From positions 44,691-108,690 of the IMG/VR virus record IMGVR_UViG_3300009156_000026: a stretch of DNA of 64,000 bases; one strand, written 5' to 3'. Of this stretch, positions 21,001 through 25,328 are shown piece after piece. Position 1 is the stretch's first letter. The number at the start of each line of letters is the position of its first letter. The position numbers and the translations under genes are program-made. Below the pieces are notes generated by a model. It did no database searches, was not told where the DNA came from, and saw only the letters and a list, made by a program, of their open reading frames with translations. Source of the DNA: a virus.

Positions 21001-24000
21001 CGACCTCGGCAAGCCGTGGGGGGTCGCTCCCACCAGGAGCCAGATCTCGGTCCACGAGACGGGCCAATTCGGACAGGTCGTCGAGCAGCCCGACGGCTGG
21101 CGGTACACCCTGCCGAACGGCACATCGCTCGGCGGGTACCCCACCCAGGAGGCCGCCCAGGCCGCAGCCGATGCCGAGGCCGAGCGGGCGGGGACAGCGG
21201 AGGCGGTCCACGTCCTGGACATCCCGCCCCAGATGAAGCGCTCGGCGCTCGAAGAGGGCCAGCCGCTGTTCATGGCGGGCGAGATGCCGACGGGCCAGCC
21301 CCCGGGTGACCCCGAGGCGCAGTGGGACCGCCAGGACCCGCAGGACGCGACCGACCCGGCCCTGGCCGAGGCGATCGATCTCGACGGCGCGGTCCAGGAG
21401 ATCGACGACCCGGACGCGTTGCCCAGGACCGACGGCCCCGAGCAAGTCCAGATGATCCTGCCGGGCTTTGACACGGTGCCGATCTCCGACGAGGAGTACG
21501 ACCGCATCGTGGCTGCGCTCGACGCCAACGAGGCTGTCTCAGGCGCCCCGCCAGTGGGGGGCGCGGCCCCGCAAATATCGGCTCCGCCGACATCCCCGCC
21601 ACCAGGACCGCCCGCACCCCCCATCTCGTTCCCCGAAGACGAGCCCGTGCCCGGGGTCCCGAACCTCGGGCCACCGACCGGCAATGAGCCAAACCTCGAC
21701 CAGTTCCCGTCCTGGGCGCAGGCACTCCTGGAGATGGGATCGCTGGTCGAGATGGGCGATCCGAACGTCGGGATGCTGGGCGAGCGAGCGCGGCTGATCA
21801 GAGAAGTCCAGGCCCGCCCGAACGCCGAGGCGATGTCAGCCGCGCAGATCGAGGCGGCTGCCGACAGGATCCTGGCCCAGCGCCGTGAGTTCCGGGCCGC
21901 CAACGAGACCGAGTGGGCCGACGCGATCATGATGATAGCTGCCGGCCCGAACGCCGAGGGCCTGTCCAGGCGAGAGCAGCAGATCCTGGCCGGCGCGATC
22001 ATGCGGCAGTACAAGCTGTTCCAGCGGGCGGCCGATCGGGCCCAGGGCCAGCGGGCTACCCCCTGGTCGGTGGCCCAGATGCTCGACGAGGCCCGCAAGT
22101 TCTCCGCGATCAGGGGACTCGCGATCACGCCAAGAGACCAGTGGGCGATGCTCGACGAGGTCTGGCGCTCGGCACCCGTGACGCAGGGCGCCTCTGGCAC
22201 GCTGGAGGAGTTCCTGGAGGTGAGACAGGCAGCCCAGGACGCCGGCGACACCGACGCCGTGGCGCGCCTTGAGGAGGAGGGGATCGCCAGAGCAAGCGGG
22301 ATGGTCGCACGGACCCGCCCGACGCCGATCGCGGGACGACGCCGAGCGACAGCCGAGGGCGAGCTCGTACGCTACGGACGGACGATGGCGGATCAGGTCC
22401 GTGGCGAGACCACCCCCTCCGAGGCGGCGGCAGCGGCAGCCGCCCCGGACCTGTCGATCCACCCGTGGGAGATCCTCTCGAACGTCCGCTACAACAACAT
22501 GCTCTTGGGTCCCCGAGGCATCTTGAACGACTACGCCTGGAACACGGGCATGCTGTTCGGGAAGATGATGGCCGACCCCTTCTTGCCCGAGACGGGGGGG
22601 CTGGACCCGCGCGCCCGCTGGGCGATCACCAAGGTCGAGGCCGCCGCGATGGCTAGATACCTGCCGCTGGCGATCAGGCGGATGGGGCGGATCCTCTTCA
22701 CGGGTGTCGACACCCTCGAATCCGAGGCCACGGGTGCCCCGCGTAACATCTCCGGGCGGCTCACCCGCCGGATCGAGAACGCCCGCGAGGAGGGCGCGGG
22801 CGAGCGCTCCCCGAAGCTGCTCAAGCTGAAGGCCAGCAAGGTCGGGGCGGTCCTGTTCGCGGAGCTCGCCGGCCGACTCAAGGGGATGGCCGACGTCGGG
22901 ATCAAGCAGATCGCCTGGGGCATGGAGATGAACCGACAGGCCGCGATCCTGGCGTGGCGCGAGGGCGTCCACGAGGTCGACTCCGACGAGTGGCACGAGC
23001 GGATTGCCGAGATCATGGCCGGCAACATCGCGGGACCCAACGCCACCCCAGAGGAGCGCCGGGCGGCGACCGCGACCCACCTCCAGATGCAGAAGAACGC
23101 CCGCCGAGAGGCCGAGCGGACCACCTTCCAGGGCGACATGGGCACCTTCGGACGCAAGCTGGAGCCGATCCAGCGCCACCCCGTGGGCCAGTTCGTCCTG
23201 CCGTTCTTGAAGACGCTCTACCACATCCGTGGCTGGGCCATCGATTTCTCGCCGCTGGGGCTCGCTGGCACCGTCTACGACGTCGCTCGATCAGCCGCCT
23301 ACAAGAAGGTGATGCAGTCCGATCGCGGCCAGCGGATGCTCGGGACCCCGAACATCCCGCTGCCGTTCGGGCAGGCGATCCCGACCCGCAACGCCTTCGG
23401 GATCCTGGGCGGGCCGTACCAGGACGCCTGGAGGGGCACCCAGGTGGGCCCGGGGGTGGCCGACCTCGACCGACGGCTGATGGCGAACATGATCGGCACG
23501 ACCGGCTTCTTCTACCTGCTGGGGCTCGCCTTCGAGGGCGCGCTCTCGGCCAGCGGCCCGCCCGACGATCCGATCGTCTGGTTCGACGAGGAGCTCCCGT
23601 CGGGCGACGCCCGCTCGCTGAAGCGGACGATGCAGGCGACGGGCTGGCGGCCGTACTCGGTCAAGATCCCGTGGCGGGGCCAGGACTACTGGGTCAACTA
23701 CTCGAACTGGGGCCCGCTCGGCTACATGATGGGCGCGGCTGCCGCGATCGGGGAGTCGTACCTGTACGGCGTCTCGGCCGAGAAGAAGCGGCCCTTGACG
23801 GGCAGTCCATTCCCGGACTCCTGGCAGGGCATCCAGGACCTCTGGAACGGGGGCGATGGCGATACCCTGCGGACCGCCCGCCGACGGTTCTTCGGGATGA
23901 TCTCGGACGTGACCTTCCTGTCTGGCATGAGCGACCTCGTCAAGCTGACCGACGCGGCCTGGGATTGGGTGGTCCCGGAGGGGCCAGAGACGCCGAGCAT

Positions 24001-25066
24001 GGCGCTCCGTCGCCAGCACGGGGCCCAGAACGAGATCGGGGCGTGGCTGGGCTGGAACGCCCTCGGGTCGTTCATGCCAGCGGCTGGGCTGACCCGCACG
24101 ATCGCCCAGAGCCAGGACCCATACGCCAGATCCACCGAGTTCGGCGGCATCAGAGAAGGGCTGGCCTACGGCGTGCCGGACCTGGGCCCGGCGCCCGGGC
24201 TGCGGCTGCCGTTCGGCCTGCCGGACCTGCTCGCGACCCAGCAAGGGAGCCCGACTGGGCGACGCTCGGGGCTGGCCATCACGAGAGACGCGCTGGGCCG
24301 CCCGGTCGAGAGCGAGTACAGCGGCGCCTACGCGTGGCTGCCGTTCCGCGCGACCCAGGAGCACCTCGACGACGCCGTGCTGAACACGCTGCTCGACGCG
24401 AAGGTCGGCGCCCCCAGCCCGCCGAGCGAGTTGTTGTACAAGGTCGAGCGGCCGGGCCAGTGGACGCTGGTGGCGATGCCGCAGGCCCTTAGACAGGAGT
24501 TCGCCCGACGGGTGGGCGAGGCCGCCAACGCCCGCGTCCAGGCCGAGATGCAGGCGGTCCCCGAGGCCCAGCGCAAGGCCGACCCTGACGCCTGGAGCGA
24601 TCGGCTGAAGGCGGCGATGAGCGAGACGTTCAAGACGGTCCGCAACGAGATGCAGGACGACCCGGCCGTCAAGGCCCAGCTAGCCGTCTTAGCTCAGGAC
24701 TCCAACAGGACCCGCCCGTTCGAGTCAGCGGCAGCGGTCGACAAGCTGCTCGGCCGCGAGCCCGCAGCGACGCCCGGGGCCACGCCACGGCCGGGCGCAA
24801 CGCCCGTAGCTACGCCTCCGCAGCCAGCCACCGATCCGAACGAGGCCGCCAACCGCGCTCGTCGAGCCGTCGGGCTGCCAGACTTGCCTCCTGGTCAACA
24901 GGCACCCGTGACCGCCCCTGCCACTCCACCAGCGGGTACCCCGACGACGCCAGCGCCCGTCAGGACGCCGTCAGCGACCCAGGCGCCCGCAGCCCCGGCG
25001 GCGACTGATCAGAAGGAAGCGGTGAACAGGTCGCGACGGGCCGTTGGGCTGCCGCCCCTGCCGTAG
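6089..25066 (+). CDS. Giant polyvalent virion protein, 6325 aa
   Basis: One uninterrupted frame starts at a GTG directly after the previous stop, with AGGGGGAG upstream. Visible modules in order: acidic PSYEEP repeats; lysozyme-like, M23 and amidase domains (residues about 145-650); hydrophobic helices (1194-1400); metzincin-like protease (1560-1750); ADP-ribosyltransferase-like (1860-2100 and 2490-2690); HhH glycosylase-like (2790-3080); a second HhH-like region (3170-3490); acetyltransferase-like (3785-3920); a copy of the first ART-like module (4011-4243); a conserved phage domain with EEIQSDW (4390-5065); and a membrane-type C-terminal domain (5450-6105). A Pro/Thr tail carries two RRAVGLPxLP repeats. 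This matches the polyvalent proteins thought to be packaged and injected with phage DNA. Several boundaries carry a GPSAM motif. Three small genes overlap it out of frame, so some linkers may be recent read-through. Individual domain calls are weaker than the overall one. Confidence 0.85.
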   Translation: MAAEEWEYEYDYDQPEDSGEDTSYEYEEPSYEEPSYEEPVYQEPSYQEPSYEEGGDWYDAYARGYSGGGLGYVAPEAEPESWYDAYAQAFSPRVEQRPTDPYAWSYNEGGRPETIDTWADGRPMDEKAAKQARIYRVALENGLDEEGARVLVAVTETEAGLFGALGDGGQSRGPFQFYEGGQMPAFRQWVQANGIPGDPNQLVHDPEIATSFAASNYLGAAIKRGQAQGLHGADLATYAQRTGQVSVSPERTGENYQRLFATGDPYGDAIRVAQPSAGARARANAQIPPGHWDGDGHDHGVATPYTQQQVGRDGSVWQIAFDFDQPYADPFNPQIPNHRGVDLQLAGAPNGGENTPYTAMRNGRVVKITNDPHGGIGIIVDTGDPSARYDRYFHNNAVSVREGDVVQAGRTNLGVIGQTGSQGFPHLHYEVSQNVDGDPMGQTIDPRPYLGPPPGRPQAAVRAQPGAPWDPYAPYGGAQQQQPRAAAAVAAQPNVVELTTPYTSGRRQTTDGIVIHATRGQGETPQAEYEWTLGWFGKNPYQVSANAVIGPDGQIAMPRDWDLITHHAGENNATKFGIELAQSAADSARGVPYTDAQYASLGWLLGQLHQRYGIPIDRSHVVGHEELDQGRRQNKTDPGENFDWGRALQLGAQPQRGVPAQQATQTARVAPAAPYQDVGGTAPGRPPAGTPTPATGGSYTVGGRPATREQYDAAVASDRESRDRFLAQLPEPTRNAYTEWEAFRRSRGEDPNDIPAFRAHIDRLGVENPWTGQEQRREQARVAREQFEASLPETTRTQFREWAADREARGQDLTLPAFREHLGALGAPDPWTAQEQAARAAAARPAAATPPPPAGRTVYRLAGGTEISEAQAQEIGRQNAAAERINAGYNERIAAARVERERLRTWQAQSDAYFNDPNGQLPHPGPRPSTENLDWLEADAARGADTGAREQPITVVSSYNEPASADEVAAARARAEARVQTGALTREAAASSDPLVQAAQAAQARSTQLLQQVENQRILDRESPLDPRYIALVRSQELQRQGAMQEGPLPQLTDQEIAMPTIRPAQPERFNQAIYDYYRNRGYSEEQARAEATLAPAREATMEPPSPRVIQADPVPEVDPNISTYEALANAAIRGTAGLATGLYNIPEAVGYYTGQTWLEEESRERIRGIQGAVRESGALRQSGNQWYQSPLGFFEGAAENLPNVAATVGAAFLTGGGSIAAMAAGGGARVVAPLLVRGGMAASRAALVAGSLASGGQMRESLRDEVAAGLINQETADFAGAVAAATEALTETVMPGLDRMVLRGFGLQAAKEIGHELIKRGLGGALKTVGGEIVNEAGEELVTEAVGIGTDLAFSAQKPTMLEAAERLATAGVMGGALGGAMAGPITASGAVVQALEGRRETANARQLDAAFGSPADQLARDGVQVVVASPDFGTYAVRHIDPTNPNRQRAFTLNISEDAEGNAVVTPGGAYRGEPLRTIDLQDPTADRMRAARNAGAALTYLNQQGVISNETASGAIESLQKRAEAAASGAAVATQARPSREASLEEGPERSEGYIKPDGWSDVGTIPGTDLHLRAADHLPQPLVSQIMRAEADRVIAASVSELTDRMDKRSQDLGITPRTIVRRLMGTSLYGAGMIAQNDNIFVEGTRNRETGIGTLGGFQFDTGAIIFDAINDAKEAGYSLAQFLDPRVGGRFLAAKIAEVAVHEPSHDVNAYHGERFHQTMTAYRQALVAEQRALEPIMRELVSSGAVERSLALHAQMYRDHARHWYWRGRGRDVAAELAARDARRGTPLGGAIDVRRPDSQGGRGARPAAARPVPADGRGVGAITLRGPGLRPAAQAGEPATGVPELGPPSPLVSREAAMASGVPVEMPSDPRVQQALARTPGIQVTPDGLVVDATRFQRRGSGGAPSLSGNVYYGVSGPETTIGGDNSYYDQRDRLVYGGSEAVRGPTVLRRPFVGTSGAFHPEGAQTIAEAVGDQDAARPLAVLNQAGFLNTASPEARAAITDAMEQYGVDRAIPERIFQALDSGLIREQAARSNLSEAVAGEALRRAGYDGYIRLNPDNTVDSIMDVREQTYPDEEGRTALHPQFEGAAPAVTRSADGYEQIGMFDSDEVRPSNMAAREAALSRPIPTRVQYPPEVAQQLQAAGLELQPERGLVVPMAAPAAGGVEADRRPDGGISFTELTPGPGGREVALANPIIHQGGTMATDRAQALADLLGEDPGTGSRLVEAIQDAIAQDGPTTENVRTIMASIGLGDPDQAALLVKAARGDTGQGSGSLANHIVSQMLAHEGRIHGHDGLVTLGPDGAPSIASFQRPQDTADTGYVVDDGQLLYRGEAETPPSYQVQDGQLVHQGTGYEVQDGRPVYQGPSAMVPSIRPMRDAVEAEIAKMEGHRTESLARAEQSGDSWGYDANNARLLEQQIARRRAVLDRVESRAPLDFPGVEPRIIVPAEAGEGVTTSSDWNGGVRAWAQINGATVRGVPIDVDDERVPDVLYHATTNLPAVQRSGMLRAGGVGGLGGDNRDNIVSLTISRPIADGIARDLRTAIDVARIPEPATVQVPWEDSRGRTHYSTEWADPEEYQRYREAVITRLQAQARTEGWTWDAEHISPTAAGRDIFSTYFQVRSYQTDLKNPLIYTELDALRLIDPENIGVVEVPRDALRTGALLTDLDLGRNHLEEIRSYGDVPLQPGVPTSGPSAMQGELPPPPPIVRPDQRSSQPFPSNVIIPRQFIAPDLRAGPETELAEPPPFAGPPLVGTEEAIDAGWAGIPDPRTPIENRADLHNRLVLTRFLSQRELKEILGERPQDLQQVIDFMVAQRQKVVEGRLLPSDVAKAYLMTVSSQGQGAIDPQIILDKTGLAIPDHFLTPNRDGVRQIRAEDAAAAWIASPTGQRTLAQLDQGTFDEAGWENAASIRAAFSDDRLNNNNVMGTRPNRRGRISMRDVVALTADLNQIGDNPRAMAAAVERLNGIGPRKTGFIQHLLGFGEMPTLDARALNTWITGQGDIRGMDTEAAQIARLMNQHYAADATGILTLARIISGYNQLRRSGFAPDIPKAVYNAVLHNWLWTRIKGHERTYAPMYEAQAAPVEPIPQTEWSRDDFETRNQMMESWMRDPYEAEDRELGPYDPDAREGPSAMAAEIPSIPAYLREHAVPFAGYEPNTIEGRMEQVLMDAARAQGTNRPQFEKGELGKLEPKFLPSPTATKVEIKKNPDGTNKKDKKGKDVWVESNYGVTPALEDQRVALQLGRPASRWYTELAHWVYERVGPEAFDEFRVIFGVTSAQTEPTENMATTFAAMKIAREMAAEGILDDAHRDEFHARMKAYRIPSVSEGVANVEKDGTPKMVGFRTYTEGKGKQIMDLYTTGSVTVQTNAKTPSYAGNMISALMGVYDPNVTVDVWMARAMNYWSTSWMATSDQAYRASHAIYNWLAREEGISPHEAQAAIWFPIKTAWERGGTAIRQKIQDGDLADALRDAEQAGLLRPELIRGDLAAINADARVQHAWEQLAPVIASSPLSPGQAEAGVTDIVYPGQTRGRGETKEPARPVDRAQRAALLDVAEGQAPTVGIVGVPDRAALGYANGQLDWLGQPHQVVPIGDGLMVRLVGGNLDTARYVAAELGERAGAPAVSLQLASTEGNALGYVFSSSGEEPIEKADLEAISALVAGTGIPLVADPGGHYVALIDSPSVPEEIYNSTVDAIANLGIAGLEQEGYRGWAEHLPAAEYRGTIQALGHRFGAGEPQDLPVGAAGGDRAAEEGGAEAQGVGPSAMGAEAPWAEGWSQPTPEEFLRIRSQSDRGAYLSASDVDSLRGKRLFVKPTDTGGYAGFALDEDNDLQNVFNVPGPDGRKSKGAGVDAMLMGISQGADKLDAFDPFLPKYYHQFGFRETGRVPFNDEYAPEGWDYANGRPDVVLMTWDGFHNGESPDDVRARVGGPKTEWIAQPHARTFDDWDQAAEVRDGRLADLRGGAVPGRVRPVAGPGRGGPAVRPDTGPGAAGRGDLAGPSAMVGREAAITTGVPLDLPTRRGFLQAVENTDGAQITPDGLSVDLIRWQQPEQVGAEAGQSAVFYLASGTHARDVDTYRGTFLGDYGGDQRIAGPSVFRRPFVARAGVGDAAIAAYAALNGQEATDAMRGPVGRLGGFPRLSRDEVVARTRDILTRHDAGPEAAEQIVDAYRLGAPLENAVEERIVSHDLRRRGYDSVIGYSGVGRNARLTELMDVRERTYPDETGQTELHPQFGPGPSAMAAEIPGWVPVSGMPDDLHQRVLSGSPRLQAVAAESTATLQEALMEALDSDPLMTDADRQVLHGHASFYTSAIVGLATEDPARLEAVGLDYASAELERDRAIGHLERIGRLDALYNAEAAWASLSPRDDPSQGRPSAMAGEVPVTLAEPFYSRLTQVAGALPEMIEGNPGRLVRDKARPERVVRRAAQNPNREEPPPERGWIMAEDGSWIEPAREGSERMVEVTTGAQETMRRLREAGAKPDELAWTGVETWLRDQGDGPIDRAALMDHLSQRRIVVEEMVLGGREIGQIHVYQDGPEEIVEQEPYEVEEGYEDDEGNYVEPEYLYDDESEPEYRYTFRAAPEENELGDELVYEATGNDDQGYWVTTVDGEPIGNDPVDDLERVERAIGDHARLRLEEPLPEGVAGPVQFEWEPGDPSAPLVQPGGEEYREVLLILPWRGREELALFEQAADRASDAYHAFTADHSYEERVDDLDLRRQSLELLDAANRARAELDAKRVEVERQRYTGSHFTQPGSYNPVENVAVHVRMTTRIGPNGERRVFIEEIQSDWQQQGREKGFMPKSGLPKGYAVEFRPPSRIDPTQATRIGGRFDNASGRYVDETVLEPGTPEHARQMRSYSKWYAVTPDEAARDDAAFDSEAEARTYLERQIAKDNPPPEFPFMRTESWATLAFRRMIRWAAEHGYDQIAWTTGAQQNDRYGPRRIKNPEALPKFYDGVLVTVATDLGKPWGVAPTRSQISVHETGQFGQVVEQPDGWRYTLPNGTSLGGYPTQEAAQAAADAEAERAGTAEAVHVLDIPPQMKRSALEEGQPLFMAGEMPTGQPPGDPEAQWDRQDPQDATDPALAEAIDLDGAVQEIDDPDALPRTDGPEQVQMILPGFDTVPISDEEYDRIVAALDANEAVSGAPPVGGAAPQISAPPTSPPPGPPAPPISFPEDEPVPGVPNLGPPTGNEPNLDQFPSWAQALLEMGSLVEMGDPNVGMLGERARLIREVQARPNAEAMSAAQIEAAADRILAQRREFRAANETEWADAIMMIAAGPNAEGLSRREQQILAGAIMRQYKLFQRAADRAQGQRATPWSVAQMLDEARKFSAIRGLAITPRDQWAMLDEVWRSAPVTQGASGTLEEFLEVRQAAQDAGDTDAVARLEEEGIARASGMVARTRPTPIAGRRRATAEGELVRYGRTMADQVRGETTPSEAAAAAAAPDLSIHPWEILSNVRYNNMLLGPRGILNDYAWNTGMLFGKMMADPFLPETGGLDPRARWAITKVEAAAMARYLPLAIRRMGRILFTGVDTLESEATGAPRNISGRLTRRIENAREEGAGERSPKLLKLKASKVGAVLFAELAGRLKGMADVGIKQIAWGMEMNRQAAILAWREGVHEVDSDEWHERIAEIMAGNIAGPNATPEERRAATATHLQMQKNARREAERTTFQGDMGTFGRKLEPIQRHPVGQFVLPFLKTLYHIRGWAIDFSPLGLAGTVYDVARSAAYKKVMQSDRGQRMLGTPNIPLPFGQAIPTRNAFGILGGPYQDAWRGTQVGPGVADLDRRLMANMIGTTGFFYLLGLAFEGALSASGPPDDPIVWFDEELPSGDARSLKRTMQATGWRPYSVKIPWRGQDYWVNYSNWGPLGYMMGAAAAIGESYLYGVSAEKKRPLTGSPFPDSWQGIQDLWNGGDGDTLRTARRRFFGMISDVTFLSGMSDLVKLTDAAWDWVVPEGPETPSMALRRQHGAQNEIGAWLGWNALGSFMPAAGLTRTIAQSQDPYARSTEFGGIREGLAYGVPDLGPAPGLRLPFGLPDLLATQQGSPTGRRSGLAITRDALGRPVESEYSGAYAWLPFRATQEHLDDAVLNTLLDAKVGAPSPPSELLYKVERPGQWTLVAMPQALRQEFARRVGEAANARVQAEMQAVPEAQRKADPDAWSDRLKAAMSETFKTVRNEMQDDPAVKAQLAVLAQDSNRTRPFESAAAVDKLLGREPAATPGATPRPGATPVATPPQPATDPNEAANRARRAVGLPDLPPGQQAPVTAPATPPAGTPTTPAPVRTPSATQAPAAPAATDQKEAVNRSRRAVGLPPLP
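6521..8040 (+). other. Triple peptidoglycan-hydrolase module of the giant protein
   Basis: Three hydrolase-like domains follow the acidic repeat. The first is lysozyme/transglycosylase-like, with TETEAGLFGALGDGG and then SRGPFQF (Glu followed by a GPFQF-type turn). The second is M23 metallopeptidase-like, with H-x3-D in NHRGVD (near residue 338) and HxH in PHLHYEV (near 426). The third is an amidase_2/PGRP-like domain, with putative zinc ligands in IVIHATRG (near 515), SHVVGHEEL (near 622) and KTDPG (near 637). All key residues of the last two appear intact. The likely role is local wall digestion during DNA entry. Confidence 0.75.
10770..11350 (+). other. Metzincin-like metallopeptidase module of the giant protein
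   Basis: The stretch VAVHEPSHDVNAYH fits HExxHxxNxxH, with His1708, Glu1709, His1712 and His1718. This has the spacing of the metzincin zinc site, with Asn in place of the usual Gly. A second His-rich turn (GERFHQ) follows. Polyvalent phage proteins often carry metallopeptidase domains of unknown target, so an attack on host proteins after injection, or self-processing, is plausible. Confidence 0.6.
11424..11648 (+). CDS. Small gene embedded out of frame in the giant gene, 74 aa (first)
   Basis: An ATG at 11424 follows GGAAGGGG at 11411-11418, a good Shine-Dalgarno at 5 nt spacing. The product begins MSQPSSQPEMPDAGLPSGEL, then has a hydrophobic-helical stretch (LLMFVGLIVKAAEEQ) and an amphipathic C-terminal half ending GNPLLASLS. 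I counted G or C at about 67 of 74 third codon positions in this frame, against about 33 of 75 in the giant frame over the same bases. This frame therefore has the codon signature of a real gene, and the giant frame reads an Arg/Gly/Pro-rich shadow here. After its TAG the giant frame resumes with a module starting REAAMASGVP. The function is unknown. Confidence 0.7.
   Translation: MSQPSSQPEMPDAGLPSGELLMFVGLIVKAAEEQDQRLLDLYLRMAEESGLSRSEVLAYALRRRPGNPLLASLS
11660..12400 (+). other. ART-like module 1 of the giant protein
   Basis: This module begins SREAAMASGVP and ends in GYDGYIRLNPDN, followed by DVREQTYPDEEGRTALHPQF. The late G-Y-D-G segment and the Asp/Glu-x-x-x-x-Pro end resemble the C-terminal part of ADP-ribosyltransferase-like domains in phage polyvalent proteins. 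An approximate copy lies at 18119-18815 with the same N- and C-terminal phrases. The enzymatic assignment is tentative because I cannot align an unambiguous catalytic Glu. Confidence 0.4.
13540..14170 (+). other. ART-like module 2 of the giant protein
   Basis: The start VLYHATTNLPAVQRSGML, then GGLGGDN and VSLTISRP, then NIGVVEVPRDALRTGALLTD, follows the YH-T ... S-T ... E order of the diphtheria-toxin-type ADP-ribosyltransferase superfamily. The DarT/RNA-phosphotransferase branch has the same YHxT opening. Target and activity are unknown. Such domains in injected phage proteins could modify host proteins or nucleic acids. Confidence 0.5.
14420..15330 (+). other. HhH-GPD (DNA glycosylase)-like module of the giant protein
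   Basis: The segment LNGIGPRKTGFIQHLLGFGE followed by MPTLDARALNTW fits the helix-hairpin-helix then Gly/Pro...Asp pattern. The Asp is the 25th residue counted from the Leu, the same spacing as in MutY-like glycosylases. A Lys follows the hairpin Gly-Pro. No Cys cluster is seen. A second, weaker region with VTVDVWMARAMNYW (near 16290) has a similar end. A DNA-binding or base-excision role on injected DNA is inferred. Confidence 0.45.
17244..17399 (+). CDS. Small gene embedded out of frame in the giant gene, 51 aa (second)
   Basis: A GTG at 17244 follows AGGAGGG (17232-17238) at 5 nt, one of the best Shine-Dalgarno sites in the window. The product is basic: MAGQSISLRPSIEERFKRLG, a middle part with QVVIVLP, and a Lys/Pro/Glu tail. 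Third-position G/C is 46 of 51 codons in this frame, against 23 of 52 in the giant frame. The TAG at 17397-17399 is followed in the giant frame by the GPSAM boundary motif. The function is unknown. The size and basic charge would suit a small binding protein. Confidence 0.7.
   Translation: MAGQSISLRPSIEERFKRLGIGSAPASHKIYQSGPQVVIVLPKKAEPKPKE
17430..17870 (+). other. Acetyltransferase-like module of the giant protein
   Basis: The order is GGYAGFALDEDNDLQNVFNV, then a Gly-rich KSKGAG, then DKLDAFDPFLPKYYHQFGF, then PFNDEYAPEGWDYANGRPDV. It resembles a GNAT-related domain I know from large phage polyvalent proteins (beta strands, a Gly-rich loop, then LDAFD and the GF turn). The canonical acetyl-CoA Q/R-x-x-G-x-G/A loop is only partly matched, so activity is uncertain. 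Confidence 0.4.
17877..18104 (+). CDS. Small gene embedded out of frame in the giant gene, 75 aa (third)
   Basis: An ATG at 17877 is preceded by GGAGAG (17864-17869) at 7 nt. The first 35 residues are polar and Pro/Ser/Thr-rich. The last 40 (DDSLTSEEVQFLDECVPLLG and onward to DQGRQVGEI) look like a helical domain. About 66 of 75 third positions are G or C. Over the first 28 codons the giant frame also looks genuinely coding (end of the acetyltransferase-like module). Beyond about 17960 only this frame does. The gene thus overlaps the module end in the way two separate phage genes would. The following module begins GPSAMVGREAA. Confidence 0.7.
   Translation: MTSAPGSEDPRPSGSPSLTPEPSTTGTKQRRYATDDSLTSEEVQFLDECVPLLGQDVVDRQYGLILDQGRQVGEI
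18119..18815 (+). other. ART-like module 3, copy of module 1
   Basis: It shares with 11660-12400 the start REAA-x-x-x-GVP-x-x-P, the segment ITPDGLSVD (TPDGLVVD in module 1), VFRRPFV (VLRRPFV), LRRRGYDS (LRRAGYDG) and the end DVRERTYPDETGQTELHPQF. It arose by duplication or by two acquisitions of related modules. The copies differ at most other positions, so the event is old. Confidence 0.5.
19255..21275 (+). other. Conserved phage domain with EEIQSDW in the giant protein
   Basis: The segment opens VTLAEPFYSRLTQVAGALPE, has LAWTGVETWL, a long acidic insertion (EVEEGYEDDEGNYVEPEYLY), then VHVRMTTR and IEEIQSDWQQQGREKGF, then WATLAFRRMIRWAAEHGYD followed by IAWTTGAQQ, and ends IPPQMKRSALEEGQPLF. 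I recognise this as a widespread domain of large phage proteins. Its biochemical role is not known to me. The conserved Glu/Asp/Trp and His-Gly-Tyr-Asp segments suggest an enzyme. Confidence 0.5.
22440..24400 (+). other. Membrane-type C-terminal domain of the giant protein
   Basis: This region contains LSNVRYNNMLLGPRGILNDY, a helical part with ERTTFQGDMG, a hydrophobic segment near 23480-23550 (FFYLLGLAFEGALSASG), then TGWRPYSVKIPWRG and YWVNYSNWGPLGYMMGAAAA. The GWxPYSxKI...Y...P-G order is typical of the C-terminal large polyvalent-protein domain (LPD38-like) of many phages. A role in membrane passage during ejection is inferred. Confidence 0.5.
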
Positions 25067-25172
25067 GTACACGCCTACCATGGGGCCCCTCCCCCACGGT
25101 ATGCTGGGGCACCGAACGTTCCTCCCCTGGACGCGCGGGACGCGATCCATTCTCCCTAATGGTCGCGGGGGA

Positions 25173-25212
25173 CGGCTGCGATGCGGCTGCACCCGGAGCC
25201 GCATCGCAGCCG
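25173..25212 (+). terminator. 15-bp perfect hairpin after the giant gene
   Basis: Arms CGGCTGCGATGCGGC (25173-25187) and GCCGCATCGCAGCCG (25198-25212) pair perfectly around a 10-nt loop. Only a short CTTTG follows, so it is a hairpin terminator of the U-poor type or an mRNA-stabilising structure. Confidence 0.6.
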
Positions 25213-25262
25213 CGCTTTGTACGAACGACGGGGCCCCTCCCTGCATAGCCGGGCCTCCCCGT

Positions 25263-25306
25263 GTTGTGGCGGTTGGTTGTTGACGGCATCTCGGGTATAG
25301 CTGTCT
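25263..25306 (+). promoter_or_regulatory. Diverged 20-nt repeat with a promoter-like sequence
   Basis: TTGTGGCGGTTGGTTGTTG resembles the repeat at 2016 and 39180. Overlapping it, TTGGTT is followed after 17 nt by TATAGC, a plausible sigma-70-type promoter, although the -35 match is weak. The next gene starts at 25329. Confidence 0.4.
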
Positions 25307-25328
25307 CACCTGGACGGGGTGAGGCACG

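Larger units (their letters stand above)
25067..25328 (+). promoter_or_regulatory. 262-base gap after the giant gene
   Basis: No gene is seen. It contains a 15-bp perfect inverted repeat (separate entry), two copies of GGGGCCCCTCCC (near 25083 and 25230), a diverged copy of the 20-nt intergenic repeat near 25263, and a possible TTGGTT/TATAGC promoter (17-nt spacing). It most likely ends one transcript and starts the next. Confidence 0.45.

Noticed and set aside
18113-21445. 1110-codon open frame on the - strand
   Set aside because: It is antisense to well-conserved domains of the giant protein, rich in Leu/Val/Arg/Gly as expected of a GC-rich shadow frame, and has no convincing start site.
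22954-24492. 512-codon + strand frame inside the giant gene
   Set aside because: Its composition is Arg/Pro/Gly shadow-like, it lacks a Shine-Dalgarno, and the giant frame there encodes an ordered, recognisable domain.
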